The notes under the pieces are model-generated. The model did not search any database and was not told the DNA's origin. It worked only from the letters and a program-made list of their open reading frames with translations. The position numbers were made by a program, and so were the translations under genes. A DNA stretch of 64,000 bases. Source: Adonisia turfae CCMR0081 (GTDB lineage: Bacteria; Cyanobacteriota; Cyanobacteriia; Phormidesmidales; Phormidesmidaceae). The stretch spans positions 1,036,314-1,100,313 of the forward strand of contig NZ_QXHD01000004.1 in NCBI RefSeq assembly GCF_011009555.1, given 5' to 3'. Numbering within the stretch: the stretch's first letter is position 1; every line of letters begins with the position of its first letter. Below are positions 16,801 through 26,003 of this stretch, piece after piece.

Positions 16801-17664
16801 ACGGAATAAAAGCACCGGCACCTGAACACTTCTCAACAGTTGAACCGTGGTACTACCAATGACAAGATGGCGAATGCGGTTGTGGCCATAGGCACCCATT
16901 AATAACAGGCTAATTTTATTTTGTTCAATATAGCTACCAATTACTTTTTCAGGATCGCCACTGAGGAGTTGGGTCGTTGCCGTCAGCCCAGCCTGTTGCA
17001 ACGTCTGTTGGGCATCCGCTAGCCCTTGTGATTTAGCAGCATCAGAGTCCGCCTTAGCCACCGTCAGCAGATGAATCTCAATATCCTTAAACCCTGCGGC
17101 GCTATCCACCAGGAAATTCAACACACGCTTACCCGTAGGGCTTCCGTCGTAGGCCAGCAGCAGTCGCTCAATTGGAGCAAAGGTTTGGGGTGTGACCAGG
17201 CAGGGCTTAGTGCTGCTGCGCACAATGCGATCAAGATTGGCCCCCAAATGCCCTGACGCAAACTCCGCCGCCTCACCCCGCTTGCCCAGCACCACCATGT
17301 CAGCCTCGGCCTCAAAGTCATGGAAGCAGTCCACCAAAAAACCAGTTGGGTTGATCAGCTCCACCTCTTTAAGACCTTCAGTCTTCAGCACCTCGTCGGC
17401 GTTTTGCAGAATTAACCGCGCTCGCTGGTTATTAAGTTTGGCCCTTTCATGCTCCAGGTTAACCAAATCGTTTAGCAGTTGATCCGATGCCCCCAGACCG
17501 ATACTGCCGGTAAAATTGCCCGTAGAAACGACCTTTTGACTACGAATATCGGTGACAAAGAGCACCTTCGTCTGAGCCTGAAACTTGCGAGCAAACCAGG
17601 CACCATATCGATAGATGCTGTCCGCAAAAGCAGACCCATCGGAGCACAGAAGAATCGTTTTCAT
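16798..17664 (-). CDS. Tandem universal stress protein (two Usp domains)
   Basis: 288 residues from the ATG at 17664 ([15 protein letters not shown]). An in-frame upstream ATG at 17733 would add 23 residues that do not fit the family. There are two Usp domains, about 1-145 and 146-288. The first has 'MVVLGKRGE' and the second has '[20 protein letters not shown]', which carries the ATP-binding G-x2-G-x9-G-S/T motif. The first domain has a weaker form ([17 protein letters not shown]). It is encoded 142 bp downstream of the SulP transporter on the same strand. SulP-Usp pairs recur in bacteria, which suggests that Usp regulates or senses anion transport. A palindromic repeat lies between the two. 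Confidence 0.85.
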   Translation of the reverse strand: MKTILLCSDGSAFADSIYRYGAWFARKFQAQTKVLFVTDIRSQKVVSTGNFTGSIGLGASDQLLNDLVNLEHERAKLNNQRARLILQNADEVLKTEGLKEVELINPTGFLVDCFHDFEAEADMVVLGKRGEAAEFASGHLGANLDRIVRSSTKPCLVTPQTFAPIERLLLAYDGSPTGKRVLNFLVDSAAGFKDIEIHLLTVAKADSDAAKSQGLADAQQTLQQAGLTATTQLLSGDPEKVIGSYIEQNKISLLLMGAYGHNRIRHLVIGSTTVQLLRSVQVPVLLFR

Positions 17665-17750
17665 GCGTTGTATTTTCTTGAAAGGATGAAGTCTGGGAAA
17701 GCGCAGCGATGCTAGTAGTTTATCAGGATGCAATTTTACGGTGGAGGGCC

Positions 17751-17792
17751 ATCCTATAGGGACATTCCCTGGAACGCCCTACAGGATTTTTT
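17751..17792. repeat. Palindromic intergenic repeat, copy A
   Basis: The arms ATCCTATAGGGACATTCC (17751-17768) and GGAACGCCCTACAGGAT (17771-17787) pair with small mismatches and are followed on the plus strand by a run of six T. It shares the core GGGAC-TTCC / GGAACGCCC with the element at 33069-33100, so both belong to one family. It lies between sulP and usp. Confidence 0.6.
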
Positions 17793-17806
17793 GGATTCTC
17801 TAAAAT

Positions 17807-19309
17807 CTACGTCCGCCCGCTGGTGACCAGTTCTTCATCAGTGGCGAGACGGTTGAGCAGCGTGGCACTAGCTTTATTGAGGCCCTCCACAGTCACCTCC
17901 ACACCTTTACGGCGAAACTTTTGCACGGTTTTATCCAGCACTTCCACAGCCCCTTGGTCCCACAGTTGGGCATCGCTAAGGTCAATGGTGACTTGTTCAA
18001 CGGGTTCAGCAAAATTAAAGGATGCCGAAAACTCATCCCGAGACAGGAAGAAAATCTGTCCAGACACCTTGTAAGTACAGTGAGCCCCGTCTTCACTGAG
18101 CACCTTATCGACAAATACCAGCTTGGCAACTTTACGGGAGAAAAACACCGTACTCATGACAATGCCCGTCGCCACACCCAGGGCAAAGTTGCGGGTGACA
18201 ATAATCATAACCATCGTGGTCAGCATGACGGCGACTTCACTGCGGGGAACACGGCGCATATTTGTAAACGAAGACCAGCGAAAGGTGCCGATGGAAACCA
18301 TGATCATGACGGCCACCAGGGCAGCCATGGGCATCTGTCTCACCCAATCTTGTAAAAACAAAATGGCAATTAGCAAAAATACCCCAGCCGACAGGGTGGA
18401 TAGACGGCCCCGGCCCCCGGACTGAACGTTGATCACTGACTGGCCAATCATGCCGCACCCAGCCATGCCACCAAAGAAGGCAGTGACCATATTGGCCACC
18501 CCCTGTCCTTTGGCTTCCTGATTTTTGTCGCTGGGGGTATCGGTGAAATCATCCACCAGCGAGGCGGTGAGAAAGGAGGCCAGCAATCCCACAATCGCCA
18601 GCGTCAGAGAGTAGGGCAGAATTATTTGCAGAGTTTCTAGGGTGAAGGGTACCTGGGGTAAAGCAAACCCAGGCGGTGCAGTGGGCAGTTCACCCATATC
18701 ACCGACGGTGGGGACGTCTAAGCGGAGCGCGATCGCAGCAATGGTCATCACCGCCAGGGCTACTAGGGGTGAGGGCACCACCTTAGTAAAGCGGGGCAAA
18801 ATATAGATGATCCCCAAGGACAGTAGGGTAAGCACATAGACCATGGACGGCACATCAGTCAGCTGGGGCAGCTGGGCTAAAAAGAGCAGCACAGCCAGGG
18901 CATTGATGTAGCCAATCATCACCGCTCTGGGCACAAATTTCATTTGACGACCCAGTTTGAGCACCCCAAATATCACCTGAAAAATGCCGGTCAAAAAGGT
19001 AGCTGCCAGCAGGTATTGCAGCCCATGATCTTTAACCAGGTCCACCATCAACAGAGCCATGGCCCCAGTAGCCGCCGAGATAGAGGCTGGCCGGCCACCC
19101 AGGAAAGCCGTAATCACCGCAATCAGAAACGAGGCATACAGACCCACCTTCGGGTCTACCCCAGCGATGATGGAAAAGGAAATCGCCTCAGGAATCAGCG
19201 CCAGCCCCACCAAGGCACCTGCTAAAAGGTCATCCTTTGGGTTGAGCAACCACTCCCGTTTAAGGGCGCGCAAATTTAGGGACCGAACGTTGAGATTCCG
19301 AGTATTCAA
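17807..19309 (-). CDS. SulP/SLC26 family inorganic anion transporter with STAS domain
   Basis: 500 residues. About 10-14 membrane segments occupy residues 25-400, beginning with the family pattern '[20 protein letters not shown]' and '[19 protein letters not shown]'. The conserved '[26 protein letters not shown]' region lies near 290-315. A C-terminal STAS domain (about 410-500) shows '[21 protein letters not shown]'. SulP proteins move sulfate, bicarbonate or other anions. This sequence does not obviously belong to the BicA bicarbonate subgroup, so the substrate is left open. It is first in a pair with the tandem-Usp gene. The start ATG at 19309 gives a basic, family-like N-terminus. Confidence 0.88.
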   Translation of the reverse strand: MNTRNLNVRSLNLRALKREWLLNPKDDLLAGALVGLALIPEAISFSIIAGVDPKVGLYASFLIAVITAFLGGRPASISAATGAMALLMVDLVKDHGLQYLLAATFLTGIFQVIFGVLKLGRQMKFVPRAVMIGYINALAVLLFLAQLPQLTDVPSMVYVLTLLSLGIIYILPRFTKVVPSPLVALAVMTIAAIALRLDVPTVGDMGELPTAPPGFALPQVPFTLETLQIILPYSLTLAIVGLLASFLTASLVDDFTDTPSDKNQEAKGQGVANMVTAFFGGMAGCGMIGQSVINVQSGGRGRLSTLSAGVFLLIAILFLQDWVRQMPMAALVAVMIMVSIGTFRWSSFTNMRRVPRSEVAVMLTTMVMIIVTRNFALGVATGIVMSTVFFSRKVAKLVFVDKVLSEDGAHCTYKVSGQIFFLSRDEFSASFNFAEPVEQVTIDLSDAQLWDQGAVEVLDKTVQKFRRKGVEVTVEGLNKASATLLNRLATDEELVTSGRT

Positions 19310-19706
19310 GGGAGCTCCTTATGCCTGAAAAACCTTGGTGAGTAGGACACCACCCAGTCAATATCACCAGCCCGCAGCAGGCGAGACACGTAAAACGCTC
19401 AAACCCACGCAGCAGGTCAGAGTCTTTTTGAGAATTGCAGCAACCTGTTCAAAGACTAGAGCCAGTTGAAACGATATGGCAGGGGTCAGAAAACTACAAC
19501 CTCATTTTTGGCACTCAGCTAGGACGACCAACGAAGAACACCACAGGTCATGAGTACATTTACTTAACATTTCTTTAGCTACTCCTATCTAAGGGCAATT
19601 TGGCAGCAGTGTCTAGGGGGCAACTAAAAAGAGCCGATGAAGACAGCTGTAAGCAAAATGGTAGGGTGGGCAATGCCTATCATTCTTGAACACCCATCGA
19701 CCGGCA
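19310..19706. other. Divergent promoter region of sulP and tlyA-like gene
   Basis: About 400 bp without a gene. Promoters for both flanking genes must lie here. At 19658-19683 there is a GGTAGGGTGGGCAATGCC-type segment, resembling a short palindromic repeat common in bacterial intergenic DNA. Nothing else was recognised. Confidence 0.4.
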
Positions 19707-20525
19707 ATGGCCAAACAACGCTTGGACGTATACCTAGTTGAGCAAGGACTGTGCGACTCACGCCAGCAGGCTCAGCGCTGTATTCGAGCAGGGGAGGTCA
19801 AGGTGAATGAGGCAGTGATTGATAAGCCGGGGACAACCATCAAGGATAATGCGGTGGTGGTGCTGAAGCAGAAGTCGCCCTATGTATCGCGGGGTGGTGA
19901 GAAGCTGGCGAAAGCGCTTAAGGAGTTTGGGGTGGAGGTGTGCGATCGCATTTGTCTGGACGGCGGCATCTCCACGGGCGGCTTTACTGACTGCCTACTA
20001 CAAAATGGAGCAAGACAGGTCTACGGCATCGACGTGGGTTATGGCCAGGTCGCCTGGAAAATTCGCCAGGATCCACGAGTTGTGCTGCGAGAGCGCACCA
20101 ACCTACGTCATCTCACACCTGAAGAATTATACAAAGACAACACCCAACGTCCCGACCTGGGGGTAATAGACGTGTCCTTCATTTCTCTCACCAAAGTTCT
20201 TCCCGCGTTTTGGGATCTGATGACAGGGGCAAGAGAATCTGTTTTGTTAGTAAAACCTCAATTTGAAGTCGGAAGAGAGAAAATTGGGAAAAAGGGTGTG
20301 GTAAGAGAGCCCAAAGATCACGCAGAAGCTATCTGGCAGGTATACGTGGCTGCGCAACGACTGGGATGGAAAGCGCAAGGTCTCACTTGGTCACCTATTC
20401 GTGGGCCAGCAGGCAATACTGAGTACTTGTTATGGCTGGTGGCGGACGCTGAAGATATGGGATTAAGCGAGGATGCGACCCTAAAGGTGACTCAGACCGC
20501 ATGCAATTCGTTCACCATTGACTAG
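19707..20525 (+). CDS. tlyA: TlyA-family rRNA 2'-O-methyltransferase (hemolysin A-like)
   Basis: 272 residues from the ATG at 19707 (MAKQRLDVYLVEQG). An in-frame TTG at 19686 is less likely. The N-terminal S4 RNA-binding domain (about 1-60, 'RLDVYLVEQGLCDSRQQAQR') is followed by an FtsJ/RrmJ-like methyltransferase domain with 'CLDGGISTGGFTDCLLQNGA' near 85-105. The SAM-binding loop is here DGGISTGG where most relatives have DxGxSTGG, so the motif is intact. TlyA methylates cytidines of 16S/23S rRNA; the name hemolysin is historical. Length agrees with the family. It is monocistronic and followed by a gene remnant. Confidence 0.88.
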   Translation: MAKQRLDVYLVEQGLCDSRQQAQRCIRAGEVKVNEAVIDKPGTTIKDNAVVVLKQKSPYVSRGGEKLAKALKEFGVEVCDRICLDGGISTGGFTDCLLQNGARQVYGIDVGYGQVAWKIRQDPRVVLRERTNLRHLTPEELYKDNTQRPDLGVIDVSFISLTKVLPAFWDLMTGARESVLLVKPQFEVGREKIGKKGVVREPKDHAEAIWQVYVAAQRLGWKAQGLTWSPIRGPAGNTEYLLWLVADAEDMGLSEDATLKVTQTACNSFTID

Positions 20526-20609
20526 AGTTACAATAGGCCCATACAGAAATCTGCCAAAGTTACTATGGTTGCTTGATTTGAGCAGCATCTAAGCATCGAT
20601 GATTATCTG

Positions 20610-20875
20610 CGGCTGTATATTTCTAATATGAATACACGTGTAGAGGCGCGGAATCGCTTTTTTATCCGGATGTGATGGTTACCTGTGATCCACATGACCA
20701 GAAAACGTCCACATACCAATGATTTCCAAAACTGATCGTCGAGGTGTTGTCTAAATCAACAGAAGCATTTGACCGGGAAGACAAGTTTGCAACCTATCAA
20801 ACTTTAGAGAGTTTGCAAGAATATGTATTGTTCAACCGTTACAACAACAGCTACGACACTTGCCATTTAGCATGA
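20610..20875 (+). pseudogene. Decayed Uma2-family (DUF820) nuclease-like gene
   Basis: Three short pieces in two or more frames reconstruct a Uma2 protein: 'RLYISNMNTRVEARNRFF', then after a 1-base shift 'YPDVMVTCDPHDQKTSTYQ' and a stop, then '[20 protein letters not shown]' and '[18 protein letters not shown]', ending at TGA 20873-20875. The order and spacing are those of the intact family, a PD-(D/E)xK-like fold abundant in cyanobacteria. The N-terminus is gone and at least two frame disruptions are present. Confidence 0.8.
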
Positions 20876-21038
20876 ATGTTTTTTGAAACTTAGATGAAAC
20901 TTTTTTCATTTAACACTAAATTACTTACAGTCAAAGGATTCGAGATTTAGGCCACTTCTCTTTTAAGATACGTCAGCTATCATAAGCGCGCCATTTAGAT
21001 TAGGATCGGTGTTAAACAGTCTTAAGTAAGGCATTTTT
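20876..21038 (+). promoter_or_regulatory. Upstream region of histidine kinase with 11-bp-spaced direct repeat
   Basis: TGAAACTT occurs twice, at 20884-20891 and 20895-20902, with an 11-bp period, the arrangement bound by OmpR-type regulators as head-to-tail dimers. It lies about 140 bp before the kinase gene, which is followed by an OmpR-type regulator, so autoregulation is possible. Confidence 0.4.
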
Positions 21039-22475
21039 ATGGCCTGGCGCTGGCATAGACTTCTTTCTAGTGTGCGAACTCAGATTATTTTCTGGCTTGC
21101 AGCATTAATTTCTCTGTCAATTGTGATATCGATAGTCACCATTAGACAAATATTATCAGCACAGATGTTGGAGCGCATTCATCGCTCACTCGATCAAGAA
21201 ATTGAAGAAATTCAACGCCTTGTTGATGGCAGAGATCCATTGACCGGAAAACCCTTCGGAGACGATGTAGCGGCTATTTTTGACGTATTTTTGTCACGTA
21301 ACGTCCCTGAAAATGATGAATACCTGATCGCTTTTCTGAATGGAGAATTGTACAAATCTAGCCCCATTGCATTACCAGAAAATCTACAAGAGAATGATGC
21401 ATTTCTCACCTCTATTGCACAGTTAGAGAGCCCCCATCACAATCGAAACCTCGATACATCAGGCAACATCATTTATTCGGCTCATCCCATTCAACCTCCC
21501 GGCAACAATCGAGGTGTCTTTATTGTTGCTTACTCTCGCAAGAACTTGCAATCAGAAATTGATCAGGCTGTTTTAGTCGCTACTTGGGTGATTGGTATCG
21601 TCTTTTTAATCGCCCTTGTTTTAGCTTGGGGTGTCATTGGACGAGTGGTTTCACCACTAAAACTGTTGACTGAGACAGCCCGTTCTATCCACGATTTAGA
21701 CCATACTCCCAAACATTCTATCCCTGTAAAAGGTCCCGATGAAATTTCTGAGCTGACCATAACCTTCAACAAGATGCTGGATAGGCTCCATGCCTCATTT
21801 GCCAGCCAGCGAGAGTTCATTAATGATGCCAGTCACGAATTTCAGACACCCATCACTGTGATTCGGGGCCATCTTGAAGTACTAGGTCAGTCTCTAGGTC
21901 AACATGACGACACCCTAGATTTGTTAAAGGATGAGCTCAACCGCATGAGTCGTCTGGTCGACGATCTATTATTACTAGCCCGCGCCGAGCGGCCTGACTT
22001 TTTGAACCTGGAGCTCGTTGATGTTCATCGGCTGACTGAAGAATTGTTCGCTAAAGCTCAAGCCTTAGCAGCGCGCAACTGGCAGCTCACATCAAAAGCG
22101 TCGATTCGCATTGTGGGCGATCGCTATCGGATTATCCAGGCAGTCATGAATCTGCTGCAAAACGCAGCGGAGCATACCGATGAAATGGGCATGATTACCC
22201 TCAGCTCTAAACGAGTACCCACAGGGGTGTGTTTTACAGTCTGTGACACAGGCACAGGTATTTCACCTGAGCATCAAGAACGCGTCATGCAACGCTTTTC
22301 TCGTGTTGAAACCACTCGATCCAAGTCCAAAGGAGCTGGATTAGGGCTCTCGATTGTTAAAGCCATTGCCGAAGCCCACGGTGGACATGTAGCTCTCTCT
22401 AGCAAACTGGGGCAGGGCTGCCAATTCAACATCATTTTCCCCTTAGACCCTCCTTACGAAGCTAAAACACCATGA
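21039..22475 (+). CDS. Sensor histidine kinase, HAMP-containing, membrane bound
   Basis: 478 residues. TM1 is about 16-36 (IIFWLAALISLSIVISIV), the extracytoplasmic sensor region about 37-175, TM2 about 178-200, then a HAMP linker, a HisKA domain with phospho-acceptor H266 in 'NDASHEFQTPITVIRGH', and HATPase_c with the N box 'NLLQNAAEHT', G1 'DTGTGI' and G2 'GAGLGLSIVKAI'. The H box has FQTPI in place of the common LRTPL, a conservative variation. The stimulus is unknown. The stop overlaps the regulator start by 4 bp, so translation is coupled. Confidence 0.93.
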   Translation: MAWRWHRLLSSVRTQIIFWLAALISLSIVISIVTIRQILSAQMLERIHRSLDQEIEEIQRLVDGRDPLTGKPFGDDVAAIFDVFLSRNVPENDEYLIAFLNGELYKSSPIALPENLQENDAFLTSIAQLESPHHNRNLDTSGNIIYSAHPIQPPGNNRGVFIVAYSRKNLQSEIDQAVLVATWVIGIVFLIALVLAWGVIGRVVSPLKLLTETARSIHDLDHTPKHSIPVKGPDEISELTITFNKMLDRLHASFASQREFINDASHEFQTPITVIRGHLEVLGQSLGQHDDTLDLLKDELNRMSRLVDDLLLLARAERPDFLNLELVDVHRLTEELFAKAQALAARNWQLTSKASIRIVGDRYRIIQAVMNLLQNAAEHTDEMGMITLSSKRVPTGVCFTVCDTGTGISPEHQERVMQRFSRVETTRSKSKGAGLGLSIVKAIAEAHGGHVALSSKLGQGCQFNIIFPLDPPYEAKTP

Positions 22476-23164
22476 CTCGAATCTTGATTGCTGAAGATGA
22501 GCCCCGTATTGCAGCCTTTCTGGCAAAAGCACTACAGGCCCATGGATTTGTTACTCTGGTTGCCGAAACAGGTCAACAAGCCATTGACCTGGCTTGTGAC
22601 AACCCAACTGAACTATTAATTTTGGATTTGGGTTTACCCGAAAAACGGGGAATTCAAGTAATTGAGGAGCTAAGAGGACGGGGAGCACAGTTTCCCATCA
22701 TTGTGCTTACCGTTATTCAAGATGTGCAGGATAAAGTGACTGCGCTCGAAGCTGGAGCCGATGATTATGTAACCAAACCGTTTTCACCCCAGGAGTTAAT
22801 TGCTCGTATTCGAGTGCAGTTACGCAATCAGCGGTTACCCGCCCCTTCTGAAATGCTAATCTTACGTGTAGGTCACCTGACGTTGGATTTACGTCAGCGC
22901 ACCGCTCGATACCACAACAAAGCTGTTGAGCTATCGACGCGTGAGTTTACTCTTCTGGAAATGTTGGCACAACAACCTGATCGAGTTTGGAGTCGCCAAG
23001 AATTACTCAATCAGGTCTGGGGATATGATTATGATCCCGGCTCTAACATTGTTGATGTTTACGTAGGTCACCTGCGCCGCAAGCTGGGCAAGGGTCTTAT
23101 TAAAACGGTACGGGGGGCGGGCTACCGATTACAATCGGACGCTAGCCATCCAACACCGTTCTAG
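22472..23164 (+). CDS. OmpR/PhoB-family response regulator
   Basis: 230 residues. The receiver domain (1-120) has acidic pocket E9-D10, phosphorylation site D52 in 'LLILDLGLP', the conserved Thr in 'IIVLTV', and Lys in 'DDYVTKPFSP'. The C-terminal winged helix (about 130-225) ends 'NIVDVYVGHLRRKLGKGLI' followed by 'KTVRGAGYRL', the PhoB/OmpR DNA-binding signature. It is the cognate partner of the kinase whose gene overlaps it. Targets are unknown, but the tandem TGAAACTT repeats before the kinase are candidates. Convergent with the ABC exporter gene. Confidence 0.94.
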   Translation: MTRILIAEDEPRIAAFLAKALQAHGFVTLVAETGQQAIDLACDNPTELLILDLGLPEKRGIQVIEELRGRGAQFPIIVLTVIQDVQDKVTALEAGADDYVTKPFSPQELIARIRVQLRNQRLPAPSEMLILRVGHLTLDLRQRTARYHNKAVELSTREFTLLEMLAQQPDRVWSRQELLNQVWGYDYDPGSNIVDVYVGHLRRKLGKGLIKTVRGAGYRLQSDASHPTPF

Positions 23165-23199
23165 GGTCAGCCACTCAAACTATGGCCATTGTGAGACAC

Positions 23200-23234
23200 T
23201 GAACGTACGCCAGCGAACCTGTCGCGCACGTTCA
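23200..23234. terminator. Hairpin between convergent regulator and exporter genes
   Basis: The arms TGAACGT and ACGTTCA (7 bp, extendable by CGC/GCG after a mismatch) lie midway in the 96-bp gap between two convergent genes. There is no T-run. It may function for either strand. Confidence 0.4.
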
Positions 23235-23260
23235 CGGTTAATATCAGTCACTAGCTATTG

Positions 23261-25069
23261 TTATTCCAACAGCTCCCCCGTTTCCTGTAGCTGGTGCAAA
23301 CGCTGATATAGACCGCCTTGGGTCAATAGCTCATCGTGACTGCCAACCTCACTAATGCTGCCCTGGTCTAGCACCACAATCTGGTCGGCCTCACGAACGG
23401 TGCTCAGCCGGTGGGCAATAATGATCAGCGTACGGGTCCCAAATAGCGATCGCATCGCCACCTGAATCGCCCGTTCCGACTCATAATCCAAACTAGACGT
23501 GGCCTCATCAAACACCAGCACATCAGGATCCATAATCAACGCCCGCGCAATCCCAATGCGCTGACGCTGACCACCAGAAAGCCTGACACCGCGTTCACCC
23601 ACAGTGGTCAGATAGCCATGGGGCATCTGCTGGATGAACGCATGGGCCTGGGCAATTTTGCAAGCGGCCTGCACCTGCTCCACAGTGGCGTCTGGATTAC
23701 CATAGAGGAGATTTTCCATCAGGGTACCGTTGAAAACGTCGACCTCCTGGTGAACAATCGCCAGCCGCCGTCGATAGCCGGTAATGTCCAAACGACGCAG
23801 GTCTTGACCATCCATTAAAATGGCCCCATTGTTGGGCTCAAAATAACGGAAGAGTAGCTTTACCAACGTCGATTTACCTGAGCCTGATCGACCAACTAAT
23901 GCCACCGTCTGACGGGGTTGAATCAACAGCTCAATATTGTTGAGCACAGGCTTATCAGGTACATAACCAAAGGTGAGCTGATGAAAATGCACCTTGCCCG
24001 TAAACCGATAGTCAGGCACATCATCGGTCAGCTGACCTGCATCCATCCCCGGTGGCAGCGCAACAAACTCCTGAAACCGAGCCATAGCACCATACCGGCG
24101 GACAAACATTTCCGCCAGGTTACAGATAGGATCCACCTCGGCGTACGCCATACTGGACAGGGTAAGAATAGTCACAAAGTGCCCCAGGGAAATACTCCCC
24201 CGCATAGTGGCCCAAAGCGTTAGGGCGAGAACAGCAAAGGTACAAGTCTGCACAATAGTGCGCTGAAGGGCACTGAGCTTGACGTAACCCAAATGGATGC
24301 GGTAGTCGACCACCTTAAATTCTCGGTCCAAACGTTGCTGCTGACGTTTAAGCTCTCGACGTTCTGCTGCGAATGCCTTGACCGTTTTGATATTGGTGAT
24401 AATCTCCGAGGTACGACTCTCGGTATTTTCTATGTATTTATCAATTTTCTCCTCTTGATAAGACAAGCCCACGAGCCGCGAGAAACTATAGCCAATAATC
24501 AATAAAAAGGAACACAGAACAACCAGAGCAATCGGCCAATCAATACAGGCAATCACCACAAAAATGCCTAACACCCGAAAAATCTTAGGAATAAACTGGC
24601 CAACAATTTCCGGGTAGGTCCATGTGTAATTAGCCAACCCCTTAGCCACTCGCGCAGCAATGCGGCCAGGGTTGTTTTCATCGTAAAATTCCAGTGGCAG
24701 CGTTAGAATTTTCTCTAGAGAGCGCTGTGACTTATCCCGTCGGGCACGCAAAGCCGTATCCCAATTAAACCAGGGGCCAATCCAGGGCTGAATTGGGGCA
24801 CGACCAACGGAAAGTAGCCCCACCAACCCCAACAAAACCAGCAGAGAAAAGGTAGGGCTTATGGGTTGTTGCAACAACCGACCCATAATGGCAATAAAAC
24901 GCTCTAACGGCCTATCAAGAGGCTGCTGAGAGAGAATATTGAGAATTTGGCCAATGGCATAGGGCACAAAGAGATCCAGAATTTCAAAGGCCCCCATAGC
25001 AGCGGCATTAAACGCTGTAATCAGCCAATATTGGCGGTAGTACTGAAGGATAGTGAATAGCTTACCCAC
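23261..25069 (-). CDS. ABC exporter, fused permease and ATPase (half-transporter)
   Basis: 602 residues. An ABC transmembrane type-1 domain with six spans covers about 15-320. The nucleotide-binding domain covers about 360-600, with Walker A 'VGRSGSGKSTLVKLL', Q-loop 'VHQEVDVFNGTL', signature 'VRLSGGQRQRIGIAR', Walker B 'VLVFDEATSSLD' and H-loop 'IIAHRLSTV'. All catalytic residues are intact. Half-transporters of this MsbA/MDR type dimerise and export lipids, peptides or drugs; the substrate is not predictable. The gene stands alone, and its upstream region has an 18-bp palindrome that may be an operator. Confidence 0.93.
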   Translation of the reverse strand: MGKLFTILQYYRQYWLITAFNAAAMGAFEILDLFVPYAIGQILNILSQQPLDRPLERFIAIMGRLLQQPISPTFSLLVLLGLVGLLSVGRAPIQPWIGPWFNWDTALRARRDKSQRSLEKILTLPLEFYDENNPGRIAARVAKGLANYTWTYPEIVGQFIPKIFRVLGIFVVIACIDWPIALVVLCSFLLIIGYSFSRLVGLSYQEEKIDKYIENTESRTSEIITNIKTVKAFAAERRELKRQQQRLDREFKVVDYRIHLGYVKLSALQRTIVQTCTFAVLALTLWATMRGSISLGHFVTILTLSSMAYAEVDPICNLAEMFVRRYGAMARFQEFVALPPGMDAGQLTDDVPDYRFTGKVHFHQLTFGYVPDKPVLNNIELLIQPRQTVALVGRSGSGKSTLVKLLFRYFEPNNGAILMDGQDLRRLDITGYRRRLAIVHQEVDVFNGTLMENLLYGNPDATVEQVQAACKIAQAHAFIQQMPHGYLTTVGERGVRLSGGQRQRIGIARALIMDPDVLVFDEATSSLDYESERAIQVAMRSLFGTRTLIIIAHRLSTVREADQIVVLDQGSISEVGSHDELLTQGGLYQRLHQLQETGELLE

Positions 25070-25154
25070 GGGATGCCTCCTGATGTCATCCGCGAAATGA
25101 CCTTGTATTACAAACAGACTACAATCGTACTTCGCGATTTAAGAATCGACAAGA

Positions 25155-25172
25155 TGATCAAACGGTTGATCA
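25155..25172. promoter_or_regulatory. Palindrome upstream of ABC exporter
   Basis: TGATCAA-ACGG-TTGATCA has perfect 7-bp arms. It lies about 90 bp before the exporter start codon (minus strand) and directly abuts the terminator-like hairpin of the upstream operon. It may be an operator. Confidence 0.35.
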
Positions 25173-25221
25173 AAATAGACCGGGCTAGAGGTCGTCACAG
25201 ACCAGCCTCTAACCACGGTCT
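25172..25221 (-). terminator. Terminator-like hairpin after LRAT gene
   Basis: A compound stem: outer AGACC/GGTCT and inner TAGAGG/CCTCTA with GTC/GAC inside. On the minus strand it is followed by ATTTTGAT. It lies 34 bp past the LRAT-gene stop, in the right place to end the FHA-FHA-LRAT transcript. Confidence 0.5.
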
Positions 25222-25254
25222 CTACTTGTATCTTAGTATTTCTACAGAAAACAG

Positions 25255-25962
25255 TTAGTACGGGGACGTAGCTTCCTCACTTAGGCGTTCTAGCGCCAGC
25301 ATTTGGTCAGTTTGAATGGAAATTTGCAAATCAGAAAGAGATTGTAGCTGTTCTTGAATGGATTCAGCTTTTTTCTGGGCATCACGGCGTTTATAGAGGG
25401 CTGCGCGCGCTAGATCTTCACGCCCTCTGCCCAGGGCTGCCTCAGCCACTCGTTTCCACTGAGCGCTATCGGCTTGGGCTTGTTCGTAGTCGGGAAGGAG
25501 AGTATGAGTTGCGATCGCAATATTCCCCAAGGCCTTTTCAAACAAATCTAAAATCGCCTGCGGGCTTTCTTGCTGAGCGGCTTGTCGAGTTAGCCCACTG
25601 GGTACCTTCAGCTGATCCAATCGCAGACCAAATTCATTGAGCTGAGGGCTCACATTGTCGCCATGTTTACACCAATTGGCAAAATGCTCACAGTTATTAA
25701 AAAACAGATTGTAACGCTGCTCTCCAAGACGACTTTCAGCGCGACTAATCACCACATCTGGAATAAATGATACGGGCGGGTTGAGCGTAAACACCGGGTT
25801 ACCCCGAGTAAACGCATCAATACTGGTACGTGTGACGGTCGCCGTACCCACCTTGCGATAGTGAATAATGGTTCCATCACCACAATGAATACCGTGATGC
25901 TGGTAAGGAATGCCCATCACATCCCGCATCACATAGACCTGATCACCTCTTTCCATAGGCAA
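25255..25962 (-). CDS. LRAT-family (NlpC/P60-like) thiol acyltransferase/hydrolase
   Basis: 235 residues. The N-terminal 110 residues form an LRAT domain. 'HHGIHCGDGTIIHY' aligns with the His-containing motif of lecithin:retinol acyltransferases (H22 and H34), and 'FFNNCEHFANWC' carries the nucleophile C91. All three residues of the predicted triad are present. Residues 140-235 are a helical, charged tail, probably coiled coil. LRAT enzymes transfer or remove acyl chains through a cysteine thioester. Bacterial members are mostly uncharacterised. It is the third gene of a tight operon with two FHA-domain genes, 41 bp after the second. The physiological substrate is unknown. Confidence 0.85.
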   Translation of the reverse strand: MPMERGDQVYVMRDVMGIPYQHHGIHCGDGTIIHYRKVGTATVTRTSIDAFTRGNPVFTLNPPVSFIPDVVISRAESRLGEQRYNLFFNNCEHFANWCKHGDNVSPQLNEFGLRLDQLKVPSGLTRQAAQQESPQAILDLFEKALGNIAIATHTLLPDYEQAQADSAQWKRVAEAALGRGREDLARAALYKRRDAQKKAESIQEQLQSLSDLQISIQTDQMLALERLSEEATSPY

Positions 25963-26003
25963 GTTAGTTAAGAAAGACCGTCATTATCTACAGAATTTGA
26001 AGT

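Noticed and set aside
17807-19309. SulP gene as bicarbonate transporter BicA
   Set aside because: The N-terminal region differs from BicA-type sequences as remembered, so the substrate was left open.
17823-19328. Several plus-strand frames antisense to the SulP gene
   Set aside because: They are shadows of the long, well-supported transporter gene on the minus strand.
25073-25258. Plus-strand 61-codon frame between exporter and LRAT genes
   Set aside because: It spans the terminator-like hairpin and palindrome and has no protein features.
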